NCBI GenBank assembly: GCA_024690445.1
Contig: JAILPD010000098.1
Location: forward strand, 1-48,783
Direction: 5' to 3'
Length of the DNA: 48,783 nt
From: Acholeplasmatales bacterium
GTDB lineage: Bacteria > Bacillota_I > Bacilli_A > Acholeplasmatales > Anaeroplasmataceae
A model generated the notes under the pieces. It was not told where the DNA came from. It saw only the letters and a program-made list of their open reading frames with translations, and did no database searches. Positions 1 through 8,256 of this stretch are shown one piece after another. The translations under genes and the position numbers were made by a program. Every line of letters begins with the position of its first letter. Positions within the stretch are counted from its first letter, which is position 1.

Positions 1-791
1 TCATAATCCTTTAATGCCTTAGTATCACTTGGATCAATTAACGCTAATTCTTTTTCTTCTTTTTCTTTTTCAATTGCCTCTAAATCAGCAATTTCTTTTA
101 TTTCTTCTTCCTCAGTAAATGGATTAGAATCATCTAATAATTCACCATCTAATAACTTAACAATTCTTGTAGAATATTTTTCAGCAAGCTCAGGGTTATG
201 AGTAACCATAATTACAAGCTTTTCTTGCGCAATTTCTTTAATCAAATCCATGATTTGAACTGAAGTTACAGTATCAAGGGCACCTGTAGGTTCATCAGCT
301 AATAAGATTTCAGGCTCATTTACTAATGCACGAGCAATAGCTACTCTTTGACATTGTCCACCAGATAATTGATTAGGCTTCTTATTATATTGACCAGCTA
401 AGCCTACCTTATCCAGAGCCTTTTTAGCTCTTTCTTGTCTTTCTGCTTTACCAATACCAGAGATTGTTAAAGCAAGTTCAACATTTCCTAAAATAGTTTG
501 GTGAGGTATTAAATTATAGCTTTGGAAAATAAAACCAATTCTATGGTTTCTATATACATCCCAATCTCTATCATTAAATTCTTTTGTAGATCTACCATTA
601 ATAAATAAATCTCCTTCAGTATATTTATCTAGACCACCAATAATATTTAATAATGTAGTTTTACCACATCCTGATGGACCTAATATAGATACAAATTCAT
701 TCTTTCTAAAAGATAGGTCAATACCCTTTAAAGCATGAACCTTTGTATCAGCTACAATATAGTCTTTTTTTATGCTTTTAAGTCTTAACAT
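1..791 (-). CDS. MacB/LolD-type ABC transporter ATPase, probably fused to a permease (partial)
   Basis: The open frame runs from an ATG at 791 off the left edge, 263 codons without a stop. Translation shows a complete nucleotide-binding domain: Walker A GPSGCGKTT, Q-loop FIFQSYNLIP, signature LSGGQCQRVAIARAL, Walker B ILLADEPTGALD and H-loop VMVTHNPE. This is typical of the MacB/LolD/FtsE class that drives extrusion or lipoprotein-type transport with FtsX-like permeases. After the domain (about residue 225) comes a Glu/Lys-rich linker, the usual join to a C-terminal FtsX permease in Firmicutes ATPase-permease fusions; the permease itself would lie outside the window. An AGGAGGT ribosome-binding site precedes the ATG by six bases. 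The substrate cannot be told. Confidence 0.85.
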   Translation of the reverse strand, partial: MLRLKSIKKDYIVADTKVHALKGIDLSFRKNEFVSILGPSGCGKTTLLNIIGGLDKYTEGDLFINGRSTKEFNDRDWDVYRNHRIGFIFQSYNLIPHQTILGNVELALTISGIGKAERQERAKKALDKVGLAGQYNKKPNQLSGGQCQRVAIARALVNEPEILLADEPTGALDTVTSVQIMDLIKEIAQEKLVIMVTHNPELAEKYSTRIVKLLDGELLDDSNPFTEEEEIKEIADLEAIEKEKEEKELALIDPSDTKALKDY

Positions 792-836
792 ACCAATACC
801 TCCTCACAACTATAAATTTTATTTGAATTATACTAC

Positions 837-842
837 AATTCA
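837..842 (-). promoter_or_regulatory. -10 element for the MacB-type ABC gene
   Basis: TATAAT on the minus strand, about 45 bases upstream of the ATG at 791. No good -35 is seen at 17 bases; a T-run sits there. The -10 lies inside an imperfect dyad with TGAATT and AATTCA arms. Confidence 0.4.
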
Positions 843-993
843 CACACAAAAAAAAGAAAAACACCCATATTTAACATAATTACACACAATTTGATTTTAT
901 ACAATCTAATTTCTAATACTTTGCATAAGTGATTAGTTTGATATTTCTCTTTTTTGTATTATATTTTTCAATAAAATAGTAAATTTTATTTAC

Positions 994-1024
994 AAAAAAA
1001 GGATTAGCCAATAACAGCTAACCC
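994..1024 (-). terminator. Rho-independent terminator of the sugar ATPase gene
   Basis: On the minus strand an eight-pair stem (1017-1024 with 1001-1008, one G-U pair) is followed by seven Ts (1000-994). It begins 15 bases after the stop of the 1039-2196 gene. Between here and 812 the only other signal is the -10 at 837. Confidence 0.8.
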
Positions 1025-1038
1025 ATTTTTATCAATTT

Positions 1039-2196
1039 TTAGAAATCTTCATCCTCATCTTCATCTGACTTAACTGCAGAATCTTCACAAATTCTCATTT
1101 CAGTATCTGCATCGAATAAATGACAGTGATTCATATCAAACCATAACTTTAGTGGTTGACCTGGAGCTAAATCGTCTCTTGATGGAACGGCTGCGATAAT
1201 AGGGTCGCCATCGACATCAGTATAGATATTAGTTTCAGCACCTAATAACTCTGAAATTTCAACAGTTACATCTACTGAAGCATTAGCCCATACAGTCTTC
1301 ATTAATTCATTTTGCTCATCATAGATATCTTCTGGACGAAGACCGAAGATAATTTCTCTATTTTCATAACCCTTTTCACGAGCTACTTTTAGCTTAGCTT
1401 CAGGGATACGAATCTTATAGTTACCCTTTGATGAAATGAAATCACCATTGTCTTTTAATTCACCACGAATGAAGTTCATTGGAGGTGTACCGATGAATCC
1501 ACCAACGAATACGTTAGCTGGAGCATCATATACTTCTCTTGGAGTACCAACTTGTTGGATACGTCCGTCTCTCATAACTACGATTCTTGATGCCATTGTC
1601 ATGGCTTCAATTTGGTCATGTGTTACATAGATTGTTGTACAACCTAATTCTCTATGTAACTTTGTTAACTCACCACGCATTGTTACACGTAGCTTAGCAT
1701 CTAGATTTGATAATGGTTCATCTAGTAAGAATACATCAGATTGTTGAACGATAGCACGTCCTAATGCAACTCTCTGACATTGACCACCTGATAATTGTCT
1801 TGGGAATCTTTGTAAGAAAGCTTCAAGACCTAAGATCTTAGCTGCACGGTCAACTCTTTGTGCAATCTCTTCTCTTGGCATACGACGTAATTGAAGACCG
1901 AATGCCATATTATTAAATACTGTCATATGAGGATATAAGGCATAGCTCTGGAATACCATCGCGATACCACGATCCTTAGGGCTTACATTGTTCATTAACT
2001 TATCGTTAATTTTGAACTCGCCTGATGAAATATCCTCTAGACCAGCAATCATACGTAATGTTGTTGATTTACCACATCCTGAAGGTCCTACGAAAATAAT
2101 GAATTCTTGATCTTCAATGTGTAAGTTAAAGTCGAATACGGCTTGAACTCCGTTAGGATAAATTTTGTTAACGTTAATTAAATCTAATACTGCCAT
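1039..2196 (-). CDS. Multiple-sugar ABC transporter ATPase (MsmX/UgpC/MalK type)
   Basis: The 385-residue protein is a full-length CUT1-family ATPase that energises carbohydrate uptake. Visible motifs are Walker A GPSGCGKSTT, Q-loop MVFQSYALYPHM, signature LSGGQCQRVALGRA, Walker B VFLLDEPLSNLDAKLR and H-loop YVTHDQIEAMT. A C-terminal OB/MOB regulatory domain follows from about residue 235 (GFIGTPPMNF, FGLRPEDI). The usual signature reads LSGGQRQR; here Arg is Cys, as also in the neighbouring ABC gene. The tail is strongly acidic (DEDEDEDF). No permease or binding-protein genes lie beside it, so it is probably a shared ATPase serving several sugar transporters, as MsmX does in Bacillus. AGGAGG lies nine bases before the ATG. 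Confidence 0.92.
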   Translation of the reverse strand: MAVLDLINVNKIYPNGVQAVFDFNLHIEDQEFIIFVGPSGCGKSTTLRMIAGLEDISSGEFKINDKLMNNVSPKDRGIAMVFQSYALYPHMTVFNNMAFGLQLRRMPREEIAQRVDRAAKILGLEAFLQRFPRQLSGGQCQRVALGRAIVQQSDVFLLDEPLSNLDAKLRVTMRGELTKLHRELGCTTIYVTHDQIEAMTMASRIVVMRDGRIQQVGTPREVYDAPANVFVGGFIGTPPMNFIRGELKDNGDFISSKGNYKIRIPEAKLKVAREKGYENREIIFGLRPEDIYDEQNELMKTVWANASVDVTVEISELLGAETNIYTDVDGDPIIAAVPSRDDLAPGQPLKLWFDMNHCHLFDADTEMRICEDSAVKSDEDEDEDF

Positions 2197-2255
2197 AATT
2201 TAATTTCCTCCTAGCTGTACAAGTTTATTATAATCAAATAAAAACTAATTTTATA

Positions 2256-2270
2256 TGTGCAAAATGCACA
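2256..2270. promoter_or_regulatory. Palindrome upstream of the sugar ATPase promoter
   Basis: TGTGCA-AAA-TGCACA, six-base perfect arms around three bases. It lies about 20 bases upstream of a minus-strand TATAAT (around 2232-2237), a position suited to a regulator site. Its regulator is unknown; LacI-family operators can look similar. Confidence 0.35.
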
Positions 2271-2292
2271 AAAAACTATTTTTATTCACAGA

Positions 2293-2311
2293 TTGGCTAA
2301 TTTTGAGCCAA
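2293..2311 (-). terminator. Hairpin after the PucR-like gene
   Basis: TTGGCT and AGCCAA arms around a seven-base loop, 12 bases after the stop at 2324. The following T-run is not immediate, so it may be a weak terminator or only an mRNA-stabilising hairpin. Confidence 0.4.
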
Positions 2312-2323
2312 TAAATGACATAA

Positions 2324-2878
2324 TTACTTAGTAGTTATTAACATATATAGAATATATGCATCTTTAAAATTTCTTAAATCAAAACCAGATTCTTGTTTTA
2401 ATTTATCTAATTTATACATCATAGTATTTCTATGGATGAACATCGACTTAGATGCTAAAGAAACATTTAAATCATATTTTACAAATTCCTTAATGAATTC
2501 TTCACTAATATTAGTATGATCTAAAATATAATCTAGGATTTCAGCTTGAAAATTAATTCTAGGATTTTCTAATAATGCTTTCTTTAAAGTATATACTCCA
2601 TTCTTTAAATTATCTAAAAGCTTACTAGCAATTATTTCTTCCTTTTTTAGTCTATCTTCTTCTTTATCAGTTGATATATACGCGCAAATACTAGTCATAA
2701 AGCTGTTTTCAAATGCGTAAATAATATCTTCTAATTCCTGATTATTATCGTAATTTAGATAGATAATATAATTCTTATCGTCGATTTTGACATTTAAATT
2801 ACTGCCGACTAGTTGTTTAAAAATATCAGTTATTTCATTTTCATATTGTGCACAATTCTTAATGATTATAAATTTCAT
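2324..2878 (-). CDS. PucR/CdaR-type C-terminal helix-turn-helix protein
   Basis: About 184 residues. The C-terminal 70 residues match the PucR/CdaR HTH_30 domain: a leading hydrophobic helix, then VKYDLNVSLASKSMFIHRNT, then MMYKLDKLKQESGFDLRNF, as in regulators with the IHRNTxxYRLxK signature. The N-terminal 110 residues resemble no sensor I know and lack the usual GGDEF-like middle domain, so this is a short member. An upstream in-frame GTG (2887) directly follows the stop of the RDD gene and forms part of the AGGTGA ribosome-binding site. The ATG at 2878, five bases after AGGTGA, is therefore the better start. It is the last gene of a thiI-RDD-PucR run. Its target is unknown. Confidence 0.7.
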   Translation of the reverse strand: MKFIIIKNCAQYENEITDIFKQLVGSNLNVKIDDKNYIIYLNYDNNQELEDIIYAFENSFMTSICAYISTDKEEDRLKKEEIIASKLLDNLKNGVYTLKKALLENPRINFQAEILDYILDHTNISEEFIKEFVKYDLNVSLASKSMFIHRNTMMYKLDKLKQESGFDLRNFKDAYILYMLITTK

Positions 2879-2887
2879 GATATTCAC

Positions 2888-3652
2888 CTAAAAAATATGA
2901 TAACCGTCATCTGAACCACTTGATTCATTATTATCATTTTCTTCATTATTATCTTTTTTGTCTAAATCGACAACTTCTGCATCTATTGAATCTTCTTTTC
3001 TAAATTCATCTTGATTAGGTTTATATTGACTTGATTCTTCTCTATCGAATCTACTTTGTTGCTCGAAAGCCTTAGAATCAACCTCAAGAGGTAAATCTTG
3101 AACCAAATCAGTACTACTTATTCTATCAACAATTCCTCTTCCTGATATTAAAATCATAAGGGCAGAGATGACAATAACAAAGCCACTTACAAACGAATAT
3201 ATAACAATATAAAAAAGCCATGTACCAACTATTTCTCTAATAATAGTTCTTTTTAAACCAGTTTTTATCTCACCAATATGACCAATTACCTTAGTTCTAG
3301 TCAACATTCTTCCAACAGTTTGCTTATCCCAAAATTGTGGAAGAACAACTAAATATAGAATAATACCGACTAAGTAGAATGAATCTAATATTGAATAGAA
3401 AACAACTGCATATTTAGCATATTCACTAAGTGCTAGCTTGTATGATTCTTCATACTTTCCACCATAATAAGCATACATCATATAATCTGATAAAAACTCA
3501 GTTCTTGCGTCTTGTAATGCATCTATGTTAAAACCGAGCATTAAAAAGATTAGAGATGATATACCAATTGCAAATGCAGATAAAATTATACCATCAACTA
3601 TAAATGCCAAAAACCTTTGCATCGCTGTTGATTTATTATATAGCTTTAGCAA
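2888..3652 (-). CDS. RDD-family membrane protein
   Basis: The N-terminal half carries the RDD pattern: RFLAFIVDGIILSAFAIGIS with the conserved Arg and Asp in the first membrane helix. Two further hydrophobic segments follow (around residues 65-115 and 140-170), and the conserved stretch QFWDKQTVGRMLTRTKVI sits between them. The last 70 residues are hydrophilic and acidic with no recognised fold. RDD proteins are small membrane proteins linked in some bacteria to ion or compatible-solute transport. A TTG at 3652 sits seven bases after AGGAG and is preferred; the in-frame GTG at 3661 overlaps that ribosome-binding site. It abuts the next gene. Confidence 0.75.
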   Translation of the reverse strand: MLKLYNKSTAMQRFLAFIVDGIILSAFAIGISSLIFLMLGFNIDALQDARTEFLSDYMMYAYYGGKYEESYKLALSEYAKYAVVFYSILDSFYLVGIILYLVVLPQFWDKQTVGRMLTRTKVIGHIGEIKTGLKRTIIREIVGTWLFYIVIYSFVSGFVIVISALMILISGRGIVDRISSTDLVQDLPLEVDSKAFEQQSRFDREESSQYKPNQDEFRKEDSIDAEVVDLDKKDNNEENDNNESSGSDDGYHIF

Positions 3653-3676
3653 ATAAATCACTCCTAACTACTAACA

Positions 3677-3705
3677 ATTATACTTTAAAATACGTAATTA
3701 GTCTA
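3677..3705 (-). promoter_or_regulatory. Possible promoter for the RDD/PucR-like pair
   Basis: Minus-strand TAGACT (3705-3700), a 17-base spacer and TATAAT (3682-3677), located between thiI and the RDD gene. The -10 is perfect and the -35 matches four of six bases. Confidence 0.4.
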
Positions 3706-3709
3706 ATAA

Positions 3710-4957
3710 TTACTTCTTATCTCTTAACATTTCAATCACTTCAGTAACCTCTAATCCCATTAAAGGAAAATCGATATTTGAATCAGCTGAAATACAAATG
3801 CTATTTACATTATCAACAGCCTTAGCTACTAAAGTCTCATAATCAAATAATTTCTCATATTGTTCAGCTTTATCAATCTTTGGAGCAGTTGCTGGTGCCT
3901 TAGGTACATATACTGTGCAGCAATCCTCGAAAGGTTTAATTGATAGCTCATAACAATCAATCTTCTTAGAAATATTAATGATATCCAATTTATCATAAGT
4001 ACATAATGGTCTAATAATTGGATAATTAGTTACAGAATTAATAGTATTCATTGATCTTAATGTTTGAGATGCAACCTGGCCTACAGATTCACCATTAATT
4101 AAACATAAACAATTTCTTCTTTTTGCTAATTCTGTAGCGATTCTATACATCATTCTTCTCATAATAGTAATATTATAAGCTTCAGGTACGTTGTCTAATA
4201 AAGCCATATGAATATCCTTAAAAGGAATGAAATGAACATTAATCTTATTATTAGGGGCAAATTTCGCCATCTTCTTTACTAAATCTACAACCTTTTGAGC
4301 AGACTCAATTGATGTAAGTGGTGTAGATTCAAAATGAATGCATTCTATTTCAACACCTTGCTTCATAGCTAAATATCCAGCAACTGGTGAATCAATACCA
4401 CCAGATAACATTAATAATCCCTTTCCAGCAGTACCAACTGGATATCCACCCATTGCTCTTACATTTGTATTATATAAATAACAAGCATCATTTCTTAACT
4501 CAACATTTAATTCTACTTCAGGATTATGGACATCAACTCTTAAAAGCTTATGATTTGCTAAAACATATCCTGAAATTGCCTTAGTAATTTCCATAGAACG
4601 TAATGAATAATTCTTATCAGTTCTCTTTGTATTTACCTTAAATGTAGTAACCTTATCACTTACTACTTCCTTCATTAATTTTAATGATGTTTCCTTTATT
4701 TCATTAATATCCTTACTTGCTTTAACGACAAAAGAATATGAAGAAATACCAGAAACGTAATTTAATCTTTCAATTACCTTTTCTTGATCTTCATCTAATA
4801 AATGCATATAAATTCTATCATGTTGATAATCTATTTCGACATTTAAGCCTTCCATTTTATTCGCAACAAGCTTATGTAAAGCTCTAATAAAATCCTTTTG
4901 ATTTTTACCCTTTAAAGTTAAATCTCCAAAACGAACAAGTATTCTATCATATATCAT
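3710..4957 (-). CDS. thiI: tRNA 4-thiouridine synthase ThiI
   Basis: ThiI adenylates U8 of tRNA and transfers sulfur to it; in some organisms it also supplies sulfur for thiamine. The 415-residue protein has the N-terminal ferredoxin-like and THUMP region (RFGDLTLKGKNQ near the start), then the PP-loop SGGIDSPVAGYLA near residue 185. The C-terminal adenylation domain ends with PFEDCCTVYVPKAPATAPK. The rhodanese extension of the E. coli enzyme is absent, as is normal in Bacillota. The open frame extends to an ATG at 4972, but GGAGG lies inside that extension, eight bases before the ATG at 4957, which is therefore the start. A TATAAT lies about 35 bases upstream. Confidence 0.95.
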   Translation of the reverse strand: MIYDRILVRFGDLTLKGKNQKDFIRALHKLVANKMEGLNVEIDYQHDRIYMHLLDEDQEKVIERLNYVSGISSYSFVVKASKDINEIKETSLKLMKEVVSDKVTTFKVNTKRTDKNYSLRSMEITKAISGYVLANHKLLRVDVHNPEVELNVELRNDACYLYNTNVRAMGGYPVGTAGKGLLMLSGGIDSPVAGYLAMKQGVEIECIHFESTPLTSIESAQKVVDLVKKMAKFAPNNKINVHFIPFKDIHMALLDNVPEAYNITIMRRMMYRIATELAKRRNCLCLINGESVGQVASQTLRSMNTINSVTNYPIIRPLCTYDKLDIINISKKIDCYELSIKPFEDCCTVYVPKAPATAPKIDKAEQYEKLFDYETLVAKAVDNVNSICISADSNIDFPLMGLEVTEVIEMLRDKK

Positions 4958-5038
4958 AATAGCATCCTCCATTTCAAACGATAAAATTATAGCACAATAA
5001 TACTAAAAAGACCAAACAATTTTAATTACATTAAATAT

Positions 5039-5079
5039 CAAAAAAAGCACTCTTATCTTAAATGACAAAAGTGCTTTTT
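5039..5079 (-). terminator. Terminator of the feo operon
   Basis: Long A/T-flanked stem, AAAGCACTTTT pairing with AAGAGTGCTTT around a loop of about ten bases, then a T-run on the minus strand. It is also nearly symmetric. It follows the stop at 5093 closely. Confidence 0.75.
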
Positions 5080-5092
5080 GGGAATAGCATAT

Positions 5093-5287
5093 TTAAATAC
5101 AGCAGCTATTTTCTTTATCTAATTCATTTCTAACATTAGATAAAATTTTATTCATTTTTTTACCATTTGAGCAGCAGCTACATTCGCCTGTAGGTAAATG
5201 CTTCTTTCTTTTATATACATAAGCTAATATATTACCTAAAACAAATCCAACTGCAGCTATAATAATTAAAATTTCATAAAATTCCAT
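5093..5287 (-). CDS. FeoB-associated Cys-rich membrane protein
   Basis: A 64-residue protein with one N-terminal membrane helix (FYEILIIIAAVGFVLGNILA), a basic stretch (YKRKKH) and Cys motifs CSCC and CC at the end. This layout is that of the small FeoB_associated family found after feoB in many Firmicutes, thought to assist ferrous iron uptake at the membrane. The ATG at 5287 overlaps the feoB stop (TAATG), implying translational coupling. The longer GTG start at 5299 would lie wholly within feoB and has no separate ribosome-binding site. Confidence 0.85.
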   Translation of the reverse strand: MEFYEILIIIAAVGFVLGNILAYVYKRKKHLPTGECSCCSNGKKMNKILSNVRNELDKENSCCI

Positions 5288-7833
5288 TAACAACCACACT
5301 CTGCTTCTCTTTTATATCTATTAAAGAAGTATATTCCAAATCCACAGCAAACAGCTAATGCAAGGATAATAAATGTAGTCCACCATACGCTTAATGCTAA
5401 GTAAATTATTGAAGATGCAATGTATGATGTTGCAATCCAGAATAAAATTGTAGTCCAGAATTTCTTCTTTGGTAATTCACCCTTAGCTGTGGCCATTGCA
5501 GCGAAACATGGAATTGTAGTCATATTAAATACAATAAATGCAATTAGTACTGCCCAACCAGTTAAGCCATTACCACTGATACCTGTTGCTTTAGCAGTTA
5601 AAACTGCTGGCTTTAAGCCTTCTTCATCAGCTGCCATACTATAAAGCTCAACATATGAATCAACATCACTTAATTCTTTTGTTGAAATACCTTGTGCTAA
5701 AACTGTAAATGTTGCAATTACATTTTCTTTTGCAATTAAACCTGTAATTGCTGATACACCATATACCCAACCATTATCATTTAATTGAGAACCAAATCCA
5801 AGTGGAGTAAATAATGGCGTAATTAATTTACCTAGACCTGCTAATATTGAATCTCCAGAATCAACATATTCAGGATCTTCTACTACTTCCTTATATGATT
5901 CTAGAGCTGAAGTAAAGATATCATCAATTACTTCTTTATATTTAGCATCTAATTCTTCATCTTCATTTTCCTGATAATCAGTAACTAAAGTTGTTAAATC
6001 AATTACTACTTCACCATCTTCTAAGTATTCTTCATTAATAGCTAAAAGCTTATCTGAATTATCTTCTAAATATTCTTCAAATACTTCGTCAGCGATTTCA
6101 TTTGGATCAGCTTGTTCAATATATTTCCAGCTAAATGTAAATGATTGTAAGAACCAAATAACAATTGTTGAAGCTAAAATAATAGTAAATGCCTTTTTAA
6201 CATAACCTTTTAACTTATCCCATAAATGGATCATTAATGACTTAGGTTGAGGTAAATGATATTGAGGTAATTCCATAATGAATGGTGAACTCTTACCTCT
6301 CATAACAGTTCTCTTCATAATGATAATAGTTACAATAGCTGTAATAATACCAACTAGATACATTGAATAAGTAATTATATCAACATTAGGGAATGCAAAT
6401 AATTCACAAATACAACCAGCAATAGCAGTTAAAATAGGAAGTTTTGCACCACATGAGAAGAATGGAATTACTCTAATAGTTGCGATTCTTTCTTCTTCAT
6501 CTGCTAATGTTCTTGTATTAATCATAGCAGGCACTGAACATCCAAAGCCCATAATCATAGGCAGGAATGCTCTACCTGTTAAGCCAAATTTTCTAAATAT
6601 TCTATCTAATATAAAAGCAATTCTTGCCATATATCCTGTATCTTCTAAGATTGAGAAGAATAAGAATAATAATAAGATTTGTGGAACGAATGATAATACT
6701 GCAAATACACCAGCTAAAATACCATCAACAATTAAACCAGATACCCATCCAGGTGCACTTTCTAACCAACCAGCAACAACACTAGATAACCAATCTGTTA
6801 CATTAATAACAAAATTTTGTAAGATAACACCAATGGAATTTATACCACCATCAGTCCAGAACAATCCTTCAAATATAGATCCTTCAAATGAAGGAGCTAC
6901 ATCACTAAATAATCCGCCTAAATAGAATAAATTATCTGAGAATGTAAAATGGAATACAAAGAATAATATTAATAAGAAAATTGGAATACCTAACCATTTA
7001 TTAGTTAGAACCTTATCAATCTTATATGATTTATTTTCGGCCTTAATATCATTTACTGCTTTAATCTTACTTACTGAATAATGTTTAACAATGTAATTAT
7101 ATCTACCATCAGCGATTAAAGCTTCTAAATCAGAGCCAAATGTTTCATCATTAAAATTTTTCTTATATTCATTTACTAAATTACTGATTTTTTCTGAATG
7201 ACTAGATTCAATGAAGTCACCTTCAATAAACTTAATTGCATGGTATAAAGGAGATGGAACACCTTCTTCTTCCATACATTTAGTAATTTCTAAAATGAAA
7301 TCACTAATTTTAGTTTCAGATAATACTGTAAATCCTTTTCTTGGAGTAAGAGATACTCTATAAGCAGTATCCATTAATTCATCTAGATTTTCACCCTTTT
7401 GAGCTGAAATAGGAACAACTGGAACTCCAATTGATTTTTCTAATGCCTTAACATCGATAAAGTCGCCATTCTTTTTTACGACATCCATCATATTTAAAGC
7501 TATAACTACAGGTACATCCATTTCTAGAATTTGTGTAGTTAAATATAAATTTCTTTCTAGGTTTGTAGCATCAATAATATTGATTACACAATCAGGCTTA
7601 TCATCTACTATAAATCTTCTTGAAATTACTTCCTCTGGAGTATAAGGAGACAATGAATAAATACCAGGTAAATCTACTATAGAAATTAATTCATCTAGTT
7701 TTTTATAATCTCCTTCTCTTTTTTCAACTGTTACACCAGGCCAGTTACCAACATGGGCATTTGAACCTGTAAGAGCATTATATAATGTTGTCTTACCACA
7801 GTTAGGATTACCTGCTAACGCAAAATGTTTCAT
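5287..7833 (-). CDS. feoB: Ferrous iron transporter FeoB
   Basis: FeoB is the GTPase-permease for Fe(II) uptake. The N-terminal G-protein domain shows G1 GNPNCGKTT, G3 DLPG and G4 NMMD. A helical GDI-like domain follows, then the polytopic membrane part with both Gate regions, each with the conserved Cys (GFGCSVPAMINTRTL, FFSCGAKLPI). At 848 residues it is longer than the usual 650-770. Much of the excess is an acidic segment of about 88 residues (roughly 573-660) just after a membrane helix and before the LGKLITPLFTPLGFG region. It ends with a Cys-containing tail (AECGC). It starts at a TAATG overlap with feoA, with GAGGAGG inside feoA as its ribosome-binding site. Confidence 0.97.
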   Translation of the reverse strand: MKHFALAGNPNCGKTTLYNALTGSNAHVGNWPGVTVEKREGDYKKLDELISIVDLPGIYSLSPYTPEEVISRRFIVDDKPDCVINIIDATNLERNLYLTTQILEMDVPVVIALNMMDVVKKNGDFIDVKALEKSIGVPVVPISAQKGENLDELMDTAYRVSLTPRKGFTVLSETKISDFILEITKCMEEEGVPSPLYHAIKFIEGDFIESSHSEKISNLVNEYKKNFNDETFGSDLEALIADGRYNYIVKHYSVSKIKAVNDIKAENKSYKIDKVLTNKWLGIPIFLLILFFVFHFTFSDNLFYLGGLFSDVAPSFEGSIFEGLFWTDGGINSIGVILQNFVINVTDWLSSVVAGWLESAPGWVSGLIVDGILAGVFAVLSFVPQILLLFLFFSILEDTGYMARIAFILDRIFRKFGLTGRAFLPMIMGFGCSVPAMINTRTLADEEERIATIRVIPFFSCGAKLPILTAIAGCICELFAFPNVDIITYSMYLVGIITAIVTIIIMKRTVMRGKSSPFIMELPQYHLPQPKSLMIHLWDKLKGYVKKAFTIILASTIVIWFLQSFTFSWKYIEQADPNEIADEVFEEYLEDNSDKLLAINEEYLEDGEVVIDLTTLVTDYQENEDEELDAKYKEVIDDIFTSALESYKEVVEDPEYVDSGDSILAGLGKLITPLFTPLGFGSQLNDNGWVYGVSAITGLIAKENVIATFTVLAQGISTKELSDVDSYVELYSMAADEEGLKPAVLTAKATGISGNGLTGWAVLIAFIVFNMTTIPCFAAMATAKGELPKKKFWTTILFWIATSYIASSIIYLALSVWWTTFIILALAVCCGFGIYFFNRYKREAECGC

Positions 7834-8078
7834 TATTTCTTGTCCTCCTCATTCATACTACAAAGGACTAATGCAGCTTCACATTTTCTTAATGTTAGTT
7901 CATATCCTCTTAATGTTACTTCAATAGGATCTCCAAGTGGTGCTTTCTTTCTTAATATGATATCAGCACCAGGAGTAATTCCCATATCGAATAATCTTCT
8001 TCTAACTCTTCCTTCACCGGCAACAAACTTCACGGTTCCAGATTCATATATCTTAAATTCGCTAAGTTTCTTTTCCAA
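7833..8078 (-). CDS. feoA: FeoA, cytoplasmic SH3-like partner of FeoB
   Basis: An 81-residue protein with the FeoA pattern: a small beta-barrel with RRRLFDMGITPGADI and VTLRGYELTLRKCEA. FeoA stimulates or gates FeoB in ferrous iron uptake. The start is TTG at 8078, chosen because GGGGAGG lies seven bases upstream and no ATG is available. Its stop overlaps the feoB ATG, so the two are translationally coupled. It is first in the feoA-feoB-small Cys protein operon, behind the promoter and palindrome at 8111-8162. Confidence 0.93.
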   Translation of the reverse strand: MEKKLSEFKIYESGTVKFVAGEGRVRRRLFDMGITPGADIILRKKAPLGDPIEVTLRGYELTLRKCEAALVLCSMNEEDKK

Positions 8079-8110
8079 CTTATTTCCTCCCCAAAACCTA
8101 ATTAAATATT

Positions 8111-8130
8111 GTTAGTTAAGACTAACTAAC
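8111..8130. promoter_or_regulatory. Iron-box-like palindrome over the feoA transcription start
   Basis: Perfect eight-base arms GTTAGTTA and TAACTAAC around AGAC. The layout and TTAG...CTAA ends resemble DtxR/IdeR operators (consensus TTAGGTTAG-CTAACCTAA halves). It begins three bases downstream of the feoA -10, where a repressor would block initiation. Confidence 0.65.
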
Positions 8131-8133
8131 TGT

Positions 8134-8162
8134 ATTTTACTACTTATTATTTCTGGATGCAA
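8134..8162 (-). promoter_or_regulatory. Promoter of the feo operon
   Basis: Minus-strand TTGCAT (8162-8157), 17 bases, TAAAAT (8139-8134). The transcript would start inside the palindrome at 8111-8130. Confidence 0.7.
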
Positions 8163-8200
8163 GTGAAATTTCATACTTTTTTCAAAAATTATTATTAAAT

Positions 8201-8218
8201 TGAATTGTGTACAATTCA
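8201..8218. promoter_or_regulatory. Palindrome upstream of the fRMsr gene
   Basis: TGAATTGT-GT-ACAATTCA, perfect eight-base arms. It sits just upstream of a plus-strand TATAAT around 8232, so it overlaps the -35 region. A similar but looser dyad covers the -10 at 837. The regulator is unknown. Confidence 0.45.
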
Positions 8219-8256
8219 TTATAAAAGTTATATAATAGAATAGAGAGGTGTATTTT

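Noticed and set aside
1436..1630. Plus-strand open frame within the sugar ATPase gene, and similar antisense frames elsewhere
   Set aside because: They lie entirely inside well-supported genes, lack ribosome-binding sites and have no protein-like composition.
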